Shown in pieces: positions 21,802-33,031 of a stretch of DNA of 64,000 nt. The position numbers were made by a program, and so were the translations under genes. The notes beneath the pieces are model-generated. The model was given only the letters and a program-made list of their open reading frames with translations, was not told where the DNA came from and ran no database searches. The DNA comes from Tubulanus polymorphus (Eukaryota > Nemertea > Palaeonemertea > Tubulaniformes > Tubulanidae), in contig NC_134036.1 of NCBI RefSeq assembly GCF_964204645.1, positions 2,717,501 to 2,781,500 of the forward strand, read 5' to 3'. Within the stretch, counting starts at the first letter, position 1; each line of letters opens with the position of its first letter.

Positions 21802-23770
21802 ATGGAACTGATACAGATTATTATTACGTTTACAGCAGTTCTGCTAGTTCTGTTAACTCAGGGTAAGTTTGTATTCTATTTACATGTATATTTCAGTCCT
21901 TTACAAAAACATTTTATCAAAGCAATCATCTATCATTTGATTTACTGCAACAAATTTTCATGAGGGACGCTAAAATAGTTTTCCCTCAATTCTGATACCT
22001 TGGCATTCCATTTTCAGGCACAGTCGTTTTGGGTTTGACTTGTGCCAGTTGTGGTTACTATAATAAGGACAGTGATACCGATAAGGCTATCTATGACGAT
22101 ATGAAAAACTATGCCACCGAACGTAAGTTGATTTTATATTATGTACAAATCATATTTTCAACGCGATGCATAATTTTTGTTGTTAGTTTAAAGGATACAT
22201 TCACATCTTCATATTTTACATTTTTTCATCTTTGAGATAAATACGAAACTCTCCTTTTGTAATACAAGATAGCAAAGTTCATGTGTCAGAGAAAACATTC
22301 TTTCACAGGCTAAAGGGGACCGTGTCTTCTTCACTGGAACGATCATCACGGGGCTCAACCACGCCAGTCCCAAACAAATTCATTTCATTTTTTCCATTAA
22401 AATGTTTGATGTAATTATTTCCTGGAACAGGAAATAATAGATAACATTGTATCTTTAGAGTTATAAAACAGACTCCCGTTTGACGTTAACTCTATATAAG
22501 TACTGGGTGGAGGATGTTCATGTTACACGATTTACTTAAAAATTCTACACATTTGGAGGTATTAGGATTACTGCGTATGTTTCTCGGAATAATTCTCTCC
22601 CGTTCTTCTCTGTAGAAAGGGCAGATTAGGAGTACATGAAATTCATCTTCTACTACTAGCATGTTACATAACTGACAAAGTCTCTCATCATATTTTATTG
22701 GACTACAGCAAACGGGCAAACAGAACTACTCTCTCCGCACGAGTCTAACCCACATTCATTTCATTTATTTCCAGTTAATATGCTTGTTGAGAGTACCGCA
22801 AACGGAACTGCTCAACAGCAACAATTTGACGAGGATTGCACACGGTCAATCAGGTCTGATGAAGGAAAAATCGACCAGAGCGGGGTAGATTACTACAAGA
22901 ACAACATTACGGGCATCGAGTGCCCCACTGGACACGACTGCGTGGTAAGTAACACAAAAATAAATTCATATCCGAATATCATAACTGAGCAGAAAATATA
23001 CCACATACAAGATGTACCTTGAAGAGGTGTCAGAATATCTGGAAAACATAATTCAAATTAGGTATTAAGATAGCCAGAGGATTGATAAAAAGTCTTCTTT
23101 TACCAGACCATATTTAGGGGCTAGGGTTCGGGGTTCCAACGAATATGCTTCCAAACTTACTTGATTTGAAGCCAATGTAGAAAAAAGAAGCCAAATGGTC
23201 TTCCCAAACATGCTGAAAGGTGTGACTGATTACTACTATCTGCATGGGTACCTTACAAAAGTTCCGCTTTCTTAAGAATCGAACCCAAAGAAATGGTTGG
23301 CTACTGAACTCGAGTTGAAACGAAAAGTGTGACTCCATTTTTATGATTTTTCCCCGATTCGTAATGTACAATTTTTAACGATCATTTTAACACCTGTTCG
23401 ATGTATGCGCTCCAAAAATTAAAGCAAATACACAGTATCCAAAAAACAACACGGTACATGGTTTTGGGCGTACGGTATTTCATTTCGCAAAATGCACGTA
23501 GCTCGCGCATCGCTAGCGAGGCTTTGGTTGATTTGTTGCTGATTTTTTTTTTAGGAATTCGAGTACGAGAAAAGAAAAGATTTGGTTCTTCGAGGCTGTA
23601 TGCCCGAGAATGCTAAATGTCATAGCACTTTGCCATTTAATGGCAGGAAGATCACCGTGTTGTGCTGCGACGAATTCGACATGTGCAACAGTGCTGCCAC
23701 CTTTAGGATAGATATGATGATTTACGCCGCAGTTTCTCTGTTCTTCAGTTATCACATTCTGTTTAGGTAA
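21802..23770 (+). CDS. Ly6/uPAR-type three-finger protein, GPI-anchored, 4 exons
   Basis: Exons are 21802-21862, 22018-22122, 22775-22944 and 23555-23770. All have consensus GT-AG borders and compatible phases and give 183 residues. The first exon encodes a hydrophobic signal (residues 5-19). Ten cysteines (29, 32, 77, 105, 111, 127, 134, 149, 150, 156) have the Ly6 order: an LTCASC start and a CCDEFDMCN end. The last 20 residues (about 164-183) form a hydrophobic tail suited to GPI attachment. Loop 1 is long (45 residues between Cys32 and Cys77) and rich in Asp, Gln and Asn, with an NGT site at N65; NNIT adds another at N99. The role is probably at the cell surface; the partner is unknown. 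It shares its fold and tail layout with the minus-strand gene at 0.4-3.0 kb but not its intron number. Confidence 0.92.
22492..22719 (-). pseudogene. LINE ORF2 C-terminal scrap inside Ly6 intron 2
   Basis: A 75-residue frame reads RLCQLCNMLVVEDEFHVLLI followed by CPFYREER. The C-x2-C, then EDEFH, then C pattern matches the zinc-knuckle-like tail found after reverse transcriptase in several non-LTR retrotransposons. It runs antisense to the host gene and is only a fragment. Confidence 0.7.
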
Positions 23771-24770
23771 ACGATTCTGTAAATTCGACCCCCCCCCCCT
23801 CCCCAATTCGGAAATCCAAATATATTTTTCTTTTTAAGACTTAATTTTGAACAAATGATAGAATTAATGATAAAGTCAGATTTACATTTTGGCTGTTAAA
23901 CGAAGCGACGATTGCTGTTCAAGTATGGGGGCTAATTATTGATTGCTTTAATTTCTCTTCTGATTCGAGTTTCACATGCTTGGGTACACGGCGCAGAATA
24001 CCATTCTAGAGCTGTTTAATGACTTAATTTTCATACTTGGAAATTAATGAATTTCTAATCAACCTTAGAGTTAAATATTGATTGCTTTACATTCCGTTCT
24101 GATTCGGGCTTCACATTAGATGCTTACGTGCACGGAAAACAGTGTCATTCTAGAAATATCGAACGATTTTTTTTTCACTGTCGATTTATTGAAGTACAAC
24201 ATCCGAAAACTGTTTAGTATTTCATATTTCAGATATCAAAAGTAACTCAGCCCGAGTTGGGTTTGCTAGAATAACATCGTCGTTTATTTCGAATGATTTT
24301 TTTCATATTCAATCAATTGAATTCTGTTATGTTTTTCGTAATCAAATTATCATTATGTGAATTATAAACATGTTTAACTACGCGTTGTTAATGAATAATC
24401 CCACGGTTGTTGATATCTCACATTCATTAATCTCATGATATCGAGATTAATCTAAATCTCATCATCAGTGAAATAGTAACTTTGTTTTTGTTATTCTCCA
24501 GTTTTGCATAGGCTCAGATTTCAATAGATTTACATACATTACTGTAGATTTCATGTAGAATTTAATCTTGTAATCGTCTCATTCTGTTCACTGATTGAAT
24601 TATTTTTTAATCTAAATTGATCTAGTTTAATTATATTCCATGTTTTGAAGAGTTTATTTGAAATTAGTAAATTAATTTTTGCGAGTAAAAGTAATTGCCT
24701 AATCTATGCATGAAAATGATTTCCGGTTTTGTTTATTTCTTTTGGTTGGTTTTCGTTAAAAAAAATAGGG

Positions 24771-24817
24771 ATTCGACCCCTGGTATAGTTGGCGAGCGTT
24801 CTAACCACACGGCACTA
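24771..24817 (-). repeat. tRNA-derived scrap
   Basis: The minus strand reads GTGCCGTGTGGTTAGAACGC, an A-box-like start, and ends in GGGGTCGAATCCC, a B-box-like T-arm. It is too short for a full tRNA and is probably a SINE head or tRNA pseudogene. Confidence 0.5.
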
Positions 24818-25414
24818 TCAACTACATGTATAAATGATATGGTTACTGACCATCCGTTCCATGGTAATCAGACGTTCGGTGACATTGAATATTTCCAAAT
24901 CTAGTGATTCTGAAGGTCGTTGACAATGTTCCATACTTATCAATATATCAAGCCTTCTTACAAACTCATCAATAAAAATTATCTGACACGTCGTTTTCTA
25001 CCTGGTGCCCTATTAGTTTGGATACTGCACGGACGCTTTGCTCGTATGCTGGGCGCTGTATATCGACTACAAGCTTGTAATCTAAGGACTGCTTCGCTGG
25101 TGCTTCTGGACTTTATCGTTTTCCTATAGATAAGTTCAACATCTATTTCACCATCTTAGATAATCAAAGCCAAGACATCAATTTCATGTATTAATTAGTT
25201 GAACATAAACAGAGAACTGGCTCAAGAAACCTTTACCAACATAAGTTGGTTTGAACCATCGGTCTTCGGTCATCGTGGGTCTTAATACTATGAGTATGAA
25301 CTAGCCAAGGCCATTAAGTTTGTCGTAACGGATCCAATCTACAAGTTATGAACGATTCAGGCCTTATTACCTGGATTCTATCCCGTAATTTCTCTAGTGT
25401 TGATTTAAGTCTTA

Positions 25415-25545
25415 GTGATCAGTTTTCGAAAGTTTTCTTAATGAAAAATGTCTCTGGTGAAATACCGACCACATGAGGTTGCGTGGGCGATCAGACGATA
25501 TGCCGATAAAATTCTAATGTTTGTAGTTGATTTACATATAAAAAC
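25415..25545 (+). repeat. Solitary diverged copy of the 114-bp repeat
   Basis: The order AAGTTTTCTTAATGAAAAAT, GTCTCTGGTGAAAT, GGGCGATCAGACGAT, GATAAAATTCTAATGT, GTAGTTGATTTACAT follows the unit of the array at 7.2-7.9 kb, with many differences. Confidence 0.7.
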
Positions 25546-25869
25546 TTGTTTGGATGGTAGATATTTTTAAGTAATTAAATGCTATCAATTTCTCGAGAAG
25601 TCAGAGTTAAAATTTCATAATTTTCAGTTGGAAAAATCTCTGTAAACTATTGTCTCCAAGATAAACAATTTCATTATTTCAGCTGGAAAAACTTTAATGG
25701 GTAACTTTTCAGATGGCAAGTTTACGGGTGTAAATAAATATCGGCTATAAAACAAGCTTTTGATATTTCACGAATTGAATCTTTCGTAGTTTTACAATAA
25801 AGCCGTGAAGGATTATGATCGTGACGTAATTGTCCTTAGTCGGCGAATATGTGTGAGTGTTTACCGATC

Positions 25870-26060
25870 ACAATCGGGCGGACCGGATGGCTTAGTCGGT
25901 CGGCGACTAGCGTGTCACCGCTGTGGCCCAGGTTCGAGTCTCGGAGGAGGCGGGTCAGGATGTGGCAAATGATCTCCGGTAAGCGGGCGAGTCGAGAGTA
26001 CTGTCCTCCCTGGAATGAGGTTGCTAATGCGTGAGTCCTACAGAATATCTGGCGTGGGGT
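25870..26060 (+). mobile_element. tRNA-derived SINE candidate
   Basis: The head has an A-box-like TGGCTTAGTCGG at about 25888 and a B-box GGTTCGAGTCTC about 40 bases on. A non-tRNA body follows (GTGGCAAATGATCTCCGG onward). Spacing and order fit a Pol III promoter. The 3' end and any target duplication were not found. Confidence 0.6.
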
Positions 26061-27464
26061 AAATTATGTTTAATTCAGTCGTTTCTGGCTGAATTATTTA
26101 TTTATCCCACAATGCCGGTCCAGGTTGCGGAGTAATTCCCCCAGGGACCTTCGACTTTTTTACAATATTAGTTTGTTATTTTAAGTTTAGTGGTGAGGGT
26201 TTGGGAAATTTTTATATTTATTTAATTCCTCGAACTGAAGAAATCCAAGCGAGAATTCGGTGGTATCTGCATGCAACGCGGACGGTCATCAATCACAGGT
26301 CTTTCTCAACTGATGACAAAATTTCGATGATTTTTTAACGTCACCAATCAGTCAGAGTAGTTGTGCACGCGGCAATGTCTGGTGAACGTGTGTATAAAAT
26401 CGGCTTCAAAACGACTCCATCCAATAGAGAATTACTCACTGGAGACCTGCCATACGCTCTACTACACAATAGTGCCGCGTGACTGCACAAACCCTTAAGC
26501 AAACTTCAATATCCTAAAGCAAAACTCGAAAATAGTAAAATCGAGTCGGTATTATAGTTCAAAACCAGACGTAAATAGAAGGGAAATCTACACTAAAGTT
26601 TGTTGGATAGTTTAGATAAAATTTCAGCATGCAATTTTAGGCTAAAATCGTAGGATTCGATATTTCTATCTTTAACAATATGTGTCTCTATGAATAGTAG
26701 AATTAAACTCGATGACCTGTAAGCCTCATTGAAAATGTTTGGCACGAATTGAATGGTTCTCGAGGATTAGCGTCACGGACTCGGGTCTGTCACAGGAATG
26801 CGCGATCGAGCTTTCTGATTGATCCATTCCGGTCGCATCGATGATGCACCGTCGCTGATTGGTCGACGTAGGTATTAGAAGCGCGGTTCGAGCCTCTCGA
26901 TGCCAGTCCGAGAACCGATGTCCAGTGATGAAGGTCAACCTATAAGAGCTCTGCAACAAGGCGTGAAGAACGCGTGGCATCAAGCGAACAACTTACTAAT
27001 TAACGGCCGATGATGTTAGGAGAGACTGGAACGTGGAGGAATTTTGGACACCTGGCGATTGAGAACGCAATATGAGACAGCTACTGTTGGTCCTGATGAT
27101 TGCCGAGGAGTTCCCAAGGTAACTGACGATGGAGAGGGGACTGCTGTTGCTGCTACTGATGTCGGATGACAACTCTTAAACAGATGACGGCTAACCCAGA
27201 GAGCATTTTTTTATGAGGACGAATTGCTGATTTCCGGTGTTATATTTCAAGTCTGTACGCGCATTGTGGTAAGCTTAGGAATTTCATATCGAATTCAAAA
27301 TTCAAAACTCCTCCTAATTTGGTATCCGATGTTTTAGTTATGGTCTGTTTCGAAAATAATCGCGTTTTCTTGATGGTTTTGATTATGGATCCCAATTTAT
27401 TTACTTTCGGCTTAATTTGAAATTCACAATTTTTTGATTTTTTTATCACTTGGTTTCTTTTTAG

Positions 27465-27990
27465 GGTTTTAACCGAAACCAGTTCGCTACTTCTGACAAC
27501 TACATGTACAACTTGTTTGTCGCAACCTCCAGAACCTGCTGCTGCTCAATTGATAATCGCACCGATCCACAATTTGACCCTTCTAAAACCAAATCAAACC
27601 AGGTAACTATATCAAACTACTTTGGATATCCAATGATCGTCTTCATTGGCTTGACTCCAGTTTATCTTTATCCGATTTGTTTTTCAGCTGTACTTCCACA
27701 ACTACCGAGAAATTCAGACGCAGACTCTTCTCAGACTACAGCACCATCTTCAAATCATCTTCAACCCTCAAGATGCAGACTCCACTCCTACTACAACACC
27801 ATCTTCAACCTCGAGACGCACAGACTCCGACTACGGCACCATCTTCAAATCTCGACGCAGACTCTACTCCGAATACCATCTTCGACGCAGACTCTACTCC
27901 GACTTCAGAAACGCCATCCTCAAGGCGCAGACTCTTACTCCTATTTTCTGTTCGTTTTACCGCATGTATTGTAAGCAGCAACGTAAATAA
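27465..27990 (+). CDS. Doubtful gene piece, two putative exons
   Basis: Exon 27465-27602 (acceptor TTTCTTTTTAG, donor CAG/GTAACT) joins 27688-27990 (acceptor TTTTTCAG) in phase 0. It gives 146 residues and a stop, starting inside a protein. The first exon holds a CCC triplet and an NRT site. The second is built from degenerate repeats of a CGCAGACTCTACTCCGA type and is open in all three plus frames. An alternative frame gives a Thr/Ser/Pro-rich, mucin-like reading. No family was recognised, and the upstream exons were not found. The splice sites are good but the coding claim is weak. Confidence 0.3.
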
Positions 27991-28297
27991 ACAAGTGTAA
28001 ATTAAATAGCTCGACTTTATATTGAAATCTCTTTGCCCCGGAAAGCCACACTCGTCTCGGGCCCTTTGCTCCGGAAAGGACTCTTCCGCTCACAACTCCA
28101 AAGCGCTCACAACTTCACACTTTTTCAAAGGAAAGGATAAAGTCAAACCTGCTAAAGGAAGGACAAAAACGCAAAGAAATACAAATAAACCGACTTTATT
28201 ATTCCAATTTATAAAATTCAAATTAAGAATTTCTTACAGCTTGTTTGCAAAAGTCAAATTCAACATTTTATTGAATCGTCAGTAACCAAAAATAAAA

Positions 28298-28368
28298 TTT
28301 TGGGGTTTGAACCACCAACCATTCGGCTAGCAGCCCAGCACCCTACCAACTACGCTATAGCGGCACAC
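28298..28368 (-). repeat. tRNA-derived scrap
   Basis: The minus strand reads GTGCCGCTATAGCGTAGTTG at the 5' side, with A-box character, and GGTTCAAACCCC at the T-arm. D- and anticodon-stem pairing is poor, so a working tRNA is unlikely. A tRNA pseudogene or SINE head fits better. Confidence 0.55.
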
Positions 28369-28499
28369 ATGCAGCCAACAGGGGAACTCCTATTTATCCA
28401 TTGCTTAAGCATATTTTGGTAAAAAAAAATGGTGCCATCTACCGGGCGAGACAGGAACTAGTTCCTATCTCAACCCGGTAGATGGCAAGTAATTTAATG

Positions 28500-28700
28500 A
28501 GTGGAGAGAGAGACAAGTGTGGAAAGAGAGAGAGGTAAGTGAAAGGAGAGAGAGAGGTAAGTGAAAGGAGAGAGAGAGAGAGAGAGAGAGAGAAAAGTGA
28601 GAGGAGAGACAGAGACAAAGGCAAGTGTGGAGAGAGAGACAAGTGTGGAGAGAGGAAGATAGAGCGAGAGAGGGAGACAAAAGAGGCAAGTGAGGGGAGA
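28500..28700. repeat. (GA)n-rich purine tract
   Basis: The plus strand is almost entirely purine with GAGAGAGA runs and AAGTGTGG or AAGTGAAAGG interruptions, suggesting a decayed microsatellite of about 28 bp higher-order period. Confidence 0.9.
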
Positions 28701-29384
28701 GAGTCAACTGACCCCTGCTGGCTTAGAAATAGATATTCACCCGACTGTTCGACTTTTCCTCTTGTTACTTCGAGCTTGGAAACCAATGACGTTATCCATG
28801 AGTGTTTTTAGGGTATAGTTCATTACATGAATCAATCCTGCTATAGGTAAACGTATCGCGCACCGCATTTAAGTCCACGTTAAAGAGCTGGATCCTCGAA
28901 AACGTTTCTTTCGTGAATTTCATTAACACTACGTTTAAAACGTAAAAGATCAATGAAATTGGAAGATTCGATGTATCACGAGCCGCGTAAGTCCACGTTG
29001 AACGAGGCGAATCTTCTCCACTTTAATACCTCTCGAATTTTAACTCGATTTTCGCTGTCCTTTTTCCGAAACTGTTAAAGTTCTGTCGGTGACATGTGGT
29101 CTGTAGAACAACCGATTGTTTCCCACGTCCAGGATGTCGAAAATCATTCGACTGAAATCAAAAAAAGGAAACGAACAAAGAAGACTTCATGTTTTTGGCA
29201 AATGAAACTCATTAGACTCGGGGCCCATTTACGGTTCAGTGCGTATTCATTGGATTGGTTCTGAATCCAGGACTGTGAAACCTGGCCCAGGCTTGCAATG
29301 AAAGTGAGCGACAACGCCTGAAATAGGATTCAACTCAACACGAAAATAGCCAAAAATAGCAAGTTCCGCGAGTATAATTTAGAC

Positions 29385-29485
29385 TCGAGTCCCAATTTCT
29401 CCAGAGAGGCGCAGTGGTTTGAATACCTAGGCGCTCGATGATTTGGGTTCGAGTCCCAATTATATCAGTGGTGCAGTGGTTTCGG
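29385..29485 (+). repeat. tRNA-derived repeat, partly duplicated
   Basis: GAGGCGCAGTGGTTTGAATA (A-box-like) is followed by TTTGGGTTCGAGTCCCAATT (B-box). A second CTCGAGTCCCAATTT lies just upstream and a second GGTGCAGTGGTTTCG just downstream, so at least two units were in tandem. Confidence 0.55.
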
Positions 29486-30789
29486 TTCGTTTCAGTAATA
29501 TACTCTTAAGATAATGGTATTATCAATATCTAACCAATTCGAAATTTATACTCACCGAGGTGTGTGGAGCTTCATATATAGTTTTGTCCTTGAAAAGATG
29601 CGACATTCAATCTACCTTCAGAGGTCCAAGTTGGTTTAAGTAGCACCATAATGAAGTTCTGATGAAGCAAGAATGGTTTGGATTCGTAGGTTTAACAGCG
29701 CATGTCCCGACGCGCATCTGAAAAAGCAACCGTTACGATTTTACAACGTTCAAATCGACTCAACAACTAGATGCCATTTCATTTCAAATAGAAATGTTTA
29801 TCCGAGTGTGCAGCCTGTTTTATAAATAAGATAAGAGCTTATAAATTTGACCTAACTTAAGTTTAATTTATTGGTTAAAAAGTCTACTCACCATAACATA
29901 TGGTTAACTTCACGGCTTATTGTGGAAGGTCTGGAGGCTACTGACGATTATTTAGTTTAGTCAGCACGCATTGGCAGCAGTGATAAAGTCCAGATGAGGG
30001 AATGTGGCCAAAGATTTATCACCTGAAAAAGAAATACGATGAAAACATTTTAATTCACCGATCTCAATGACCACAACTCACTAGAACTGGGTCAATTCAA
30101 TTCATTTGAACAACCAGAAAATAATTTGTGATGTCCAGAACAGGACATAATATAAACCGGTTTTGTGACAATGCTTTCGATCAGAGTGAGTGACATCAGG
30201 TCGCCACCTCACTGACAATACTTGTCCGACCCTAAAAGCGTTGTAAACTAAAATTTTACAATCTAAATCCGTCTGTGAGTTTATCGGTCCCGATCTAATG
30301 ATAAGTTCTTATGGGTCCGAAGTAGAACCATATTAGATTACGAAGAATGGCGTCGGAGACTACATCCGAAATTTTTTTAAATTTCGATTGTCAAACTCAA
30401 CTTCTACTTACTGGTCCCATTTTAATTGACGATTGAATTTAGAATTAGATATCATGATTTACGTGGGAAAAAATTGATGAATAAACAACTTACTGTTTAA
30501 GAACTCGAAGCGCCGTCCGTCCGATCCGATCCCGAACCAGTCATCATCGTGCTCAATATAGGACATTTGCATTGAATTTGTTATCCGTACTGTGCTGCTA
30601 CCTTCATTTCCAATTTCCAAATATTTGCCTTTCTCTACAAAATAACGATCGACAACATTAGAAATTTGTTTTTTATCCGTGAAAATTTTGTGTTTCAAAA
30701 TTTCAATGATACAGTAACGCACGCTCGATCAGATCACATGACTGGCTCGATGGACAAAATGGCGGCGCTCATGGTTTAGTAGAAATTAT

Positions 30790-30862
30790 CGTATAAACAG
30801 GATTCGAACCTAACGTCCCCAGCAACGAATTACAGATTAAGTGCGTCACTATCCACGAACAA
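30790..30862 (-). repeat. tRNA-derived scrap
   Basis: The minus strand ends in GTTAGGTTCGAATCCTG, a B-box/T-arm, after a GTTCGTGGATAGTGACGCAC start. A similar minus-strand T-arm, GGTTCGAATCC, lies at about 37110-37124. Confidence 0.4.
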
Positions 30863-31584
30863 GACTTCCGGCTAATCAATTTATTGAATTGGAAAAAAAT
30901 TGTGACTGTGAATTAGTGGTGAGCCGCGTTATTATGGTGTGTCATTTTTCTTAATCTTAGCTCGTCAAATTGATAACAATTTTCATGTCTTAATGTTCTA
31001 AAAAAAATCTCAAGATTACAATCTCAATTCAATGTCTGATATGCGGGGGCGGGTGTGCTTTAAATGAATTTGGCGCACCAACAACAAACAAGAAATCGAT
31101 CTGGGACACAACGGATGAGAAGTGGCAGTCACAAAATTAAAAACTATTCACGATCTGTATTGTGGTGGTGAATGACGACGGTAAGGCCTAATTTAGAATA
31201 GGTCTAGATAAGGCAAAACTTTGGCTATTTGTCGACAGCGTCGTAGCCAGCAAGAGCCAGATGATGCGAAGCCCCACCCCCCCCCCCTCTCCCCAGGCGG
31301 ATTTGGTCCTCGTGAAGAAATGTTTTTAGATATGAAGCGCTTGAGATGCAATTCCGGTCATTTGAAACGCTGCACTTGCACTGAATGCATTCTAATGAAT
31401 TTTCTTAGTCAAACGGATATCTGGATCTTGCGGTTGCACCTCCTTCATACAATAACCTTAGTGTCTGATGTAACACAGAGCAACGTAAAGATCACTGTTG
31501 AGACAGCTGTTTGTTACCAGGACTGGGTAAACCCACTGGATATGGAGCTGATACAGTCACAAGGATTCTCCACGACGAGTACTG

Positions 31585-32345
31585 TCTCTGATGGATGCCT
31601 CCCTGACCAGTACAGAGTCTGATGGATGCCTCCCTGACCAGTACAGAGTCTGATGGATGCCTCCCTGACCAGTACAGTCTCTGATGGATGCCTCCCTGAC
31701 CAGTACAGAGTCTGAAGGATGCCTCCCTAACCTAGTACAGTCTCTGATGAATGTCTCCCTAACCTAGTACAGTCTCTGATGGATGCCTCCCTAACCAGTA
31801 CAGTCTCTGATGGATGCCTCCCTAACCTAGTACAGTCTCTGATGGATGCCTCCCTAACCTAGTACAGTCTGATGGATGCCTCCCCTACCAGTACAGTCTC
31901 TGATGGATGCCTCCCTAACCTAGTACTGTCTTTGATGGATGCCTCCCTAACCAGTACAGTCTCTGATGGATGCCTCCCTTACCAGTACAGTCTGATGGAT
32001 GCCTCCCTAACCAGTACAGTCTGATGGATGCCTCCCTTACCAGTACTTTCTGATGAATGCCTCCCTAACCAGTACAGTCTGAAGGATGCCTCCTTGGCCA
32101 ATACAGAGTCTGCTGGTTGCCTCCTAACCAGTACAGTCTGATGGCCTCATATTCAGTCTGAAGGTTGTCTCCCTGACAAGTACAAAGTGTGATGGCCTCC
32201 TATTTAGTCTGAAGGATGTCTCCCTGACAAGTACAGAGTCTGATGGCCTCCTATTCAGTCTTAAGGATGTCTCCCTGACAAGTACAGAGTCTGATGGCCT
32301 CCTATTCAGTCTGAAGGATGTCTCCCTGACAAGTACAGTCTGAAG
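31585..32345. repeat. Minisatellite, about 31-bp unit, two zones
   Basis: Zone one (to about 32130) repeats CTGATGGATGCCTCCCTAAC plus CAGTACAGTCT. Zone two (32130-32345) has longer units with GGCCTCCTATTCAGTCTGAA and GTCTCCCTGACAAGTACAG. A 133-residue frame at 31221-31622 runs into the array; it shows no domain and was not accepted as a gene. Confidence 0.94.
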
Positions 32346-32646
32346 GAGGTCCCATAAAAAACAACGTAATCATGACAAAAATCTCCTGTTTTCCTGCCTA
32401 TCAATATTCCTCCTCGAAGAGATCATTGAGATCTGCTATCTTCCACATATTGCAATACCAGTCTCCCCTTGCCTCCCAATAAAACCTTGTGACTTCTTGG
32501 ATCATGATAGAAACCAATATTCCACTGAAAATAACTGGTTTCCAATTGAAACCTTATTGAAGAATGTAGGGGAAAGAGCTAGGAAATCCTTGACGAAAAG
32601 GGCAAACTTCCCATCACAACGGGAAGGCAGGGTCCAGACCCCACAA

Positions 32647-32925
32647 CAGAGCCGTCGGAAAAAATTTTTCAGTGGCAAGGCTTATTTCTGAAGGGCGGTC
32701 TGGGGGCCCTCCGCTAGAAAAATTTTGAAAATTCAATCGCCGGAGATGCGTTTTGGGGCCATTTCACGGTCTCATTCACAGAAGCATGAGAAGTCGTGAG
32801 CCAACCACCTAGGACAGAGAACAACGAGCTGCTACGCGGTACAGCGTGCTTTTGAAAAAATTTTTGTTAAGCAAAAAAGTGGGGCGGGTTTGCCCGCTCC
32901 TGCCGCCCCTGTTCCGACGGGCCTG
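32647..32925. mobile_element. Non-autonomous DNA transposon (hAT5-like?) with 5-bp target duplication
   Basis: Ends are CAGAGCCGTCGGAA on the left and, reverse-complemented, CAGGCCCGTCGGAA on the right (12 of 14 match). CACAA flanks it on both sides. No transposase is inside its 279 bp. CAG-type ends with 5-bp duplications would suit the hAT5 group, but this is inference. It ends about 105 bp before the ASB gene. Confidence 0.72.
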
Positions 32926-33031
32926 CACAAGACTACTCATTAGGAGGTCTCTTCCTTAGACAAAGCTTCGGAAAAGGAACTCATTTCTTAATCAAATTTC
33001 TCTTTTTCAGCACTGCCAGTAACAAACAACA

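Larger units (their letters stand above)
23780..27460. other. Intergenic, no complete gene seen
   Basis: AT-rich sequence with two tRNA-derived pieces and one lone copy of the 114-bp repeat, listed separately. A decayed direct duplication of about 120 bp is visible at 23900-24170, where TTGATTGCTTTA recurs ahead of CGTTCTGATTCG. No coding exon was supported. Confidence 0.5.
28870..31215. other. Intergenic, no gene seen
   Basis: A loose duplication carrying AAGTCCACGTT recurs near 28871 and 28989. tRNA-like pieces at 29.4 and 30.8 kb are listed separately. No exon was supported. Confidence 0.5.

Noticed and set aside
28298-28368. Functional tRNA on the minus strand
   Set aside because: A- and B-box-like motifs are present, but D-arm and anticodon-arm pairing fails.
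28439-28811. Leu/Ser-rich and Arg/Glu-rich frames
   Set aside because: Both are readings of a (GA)n purine tract.
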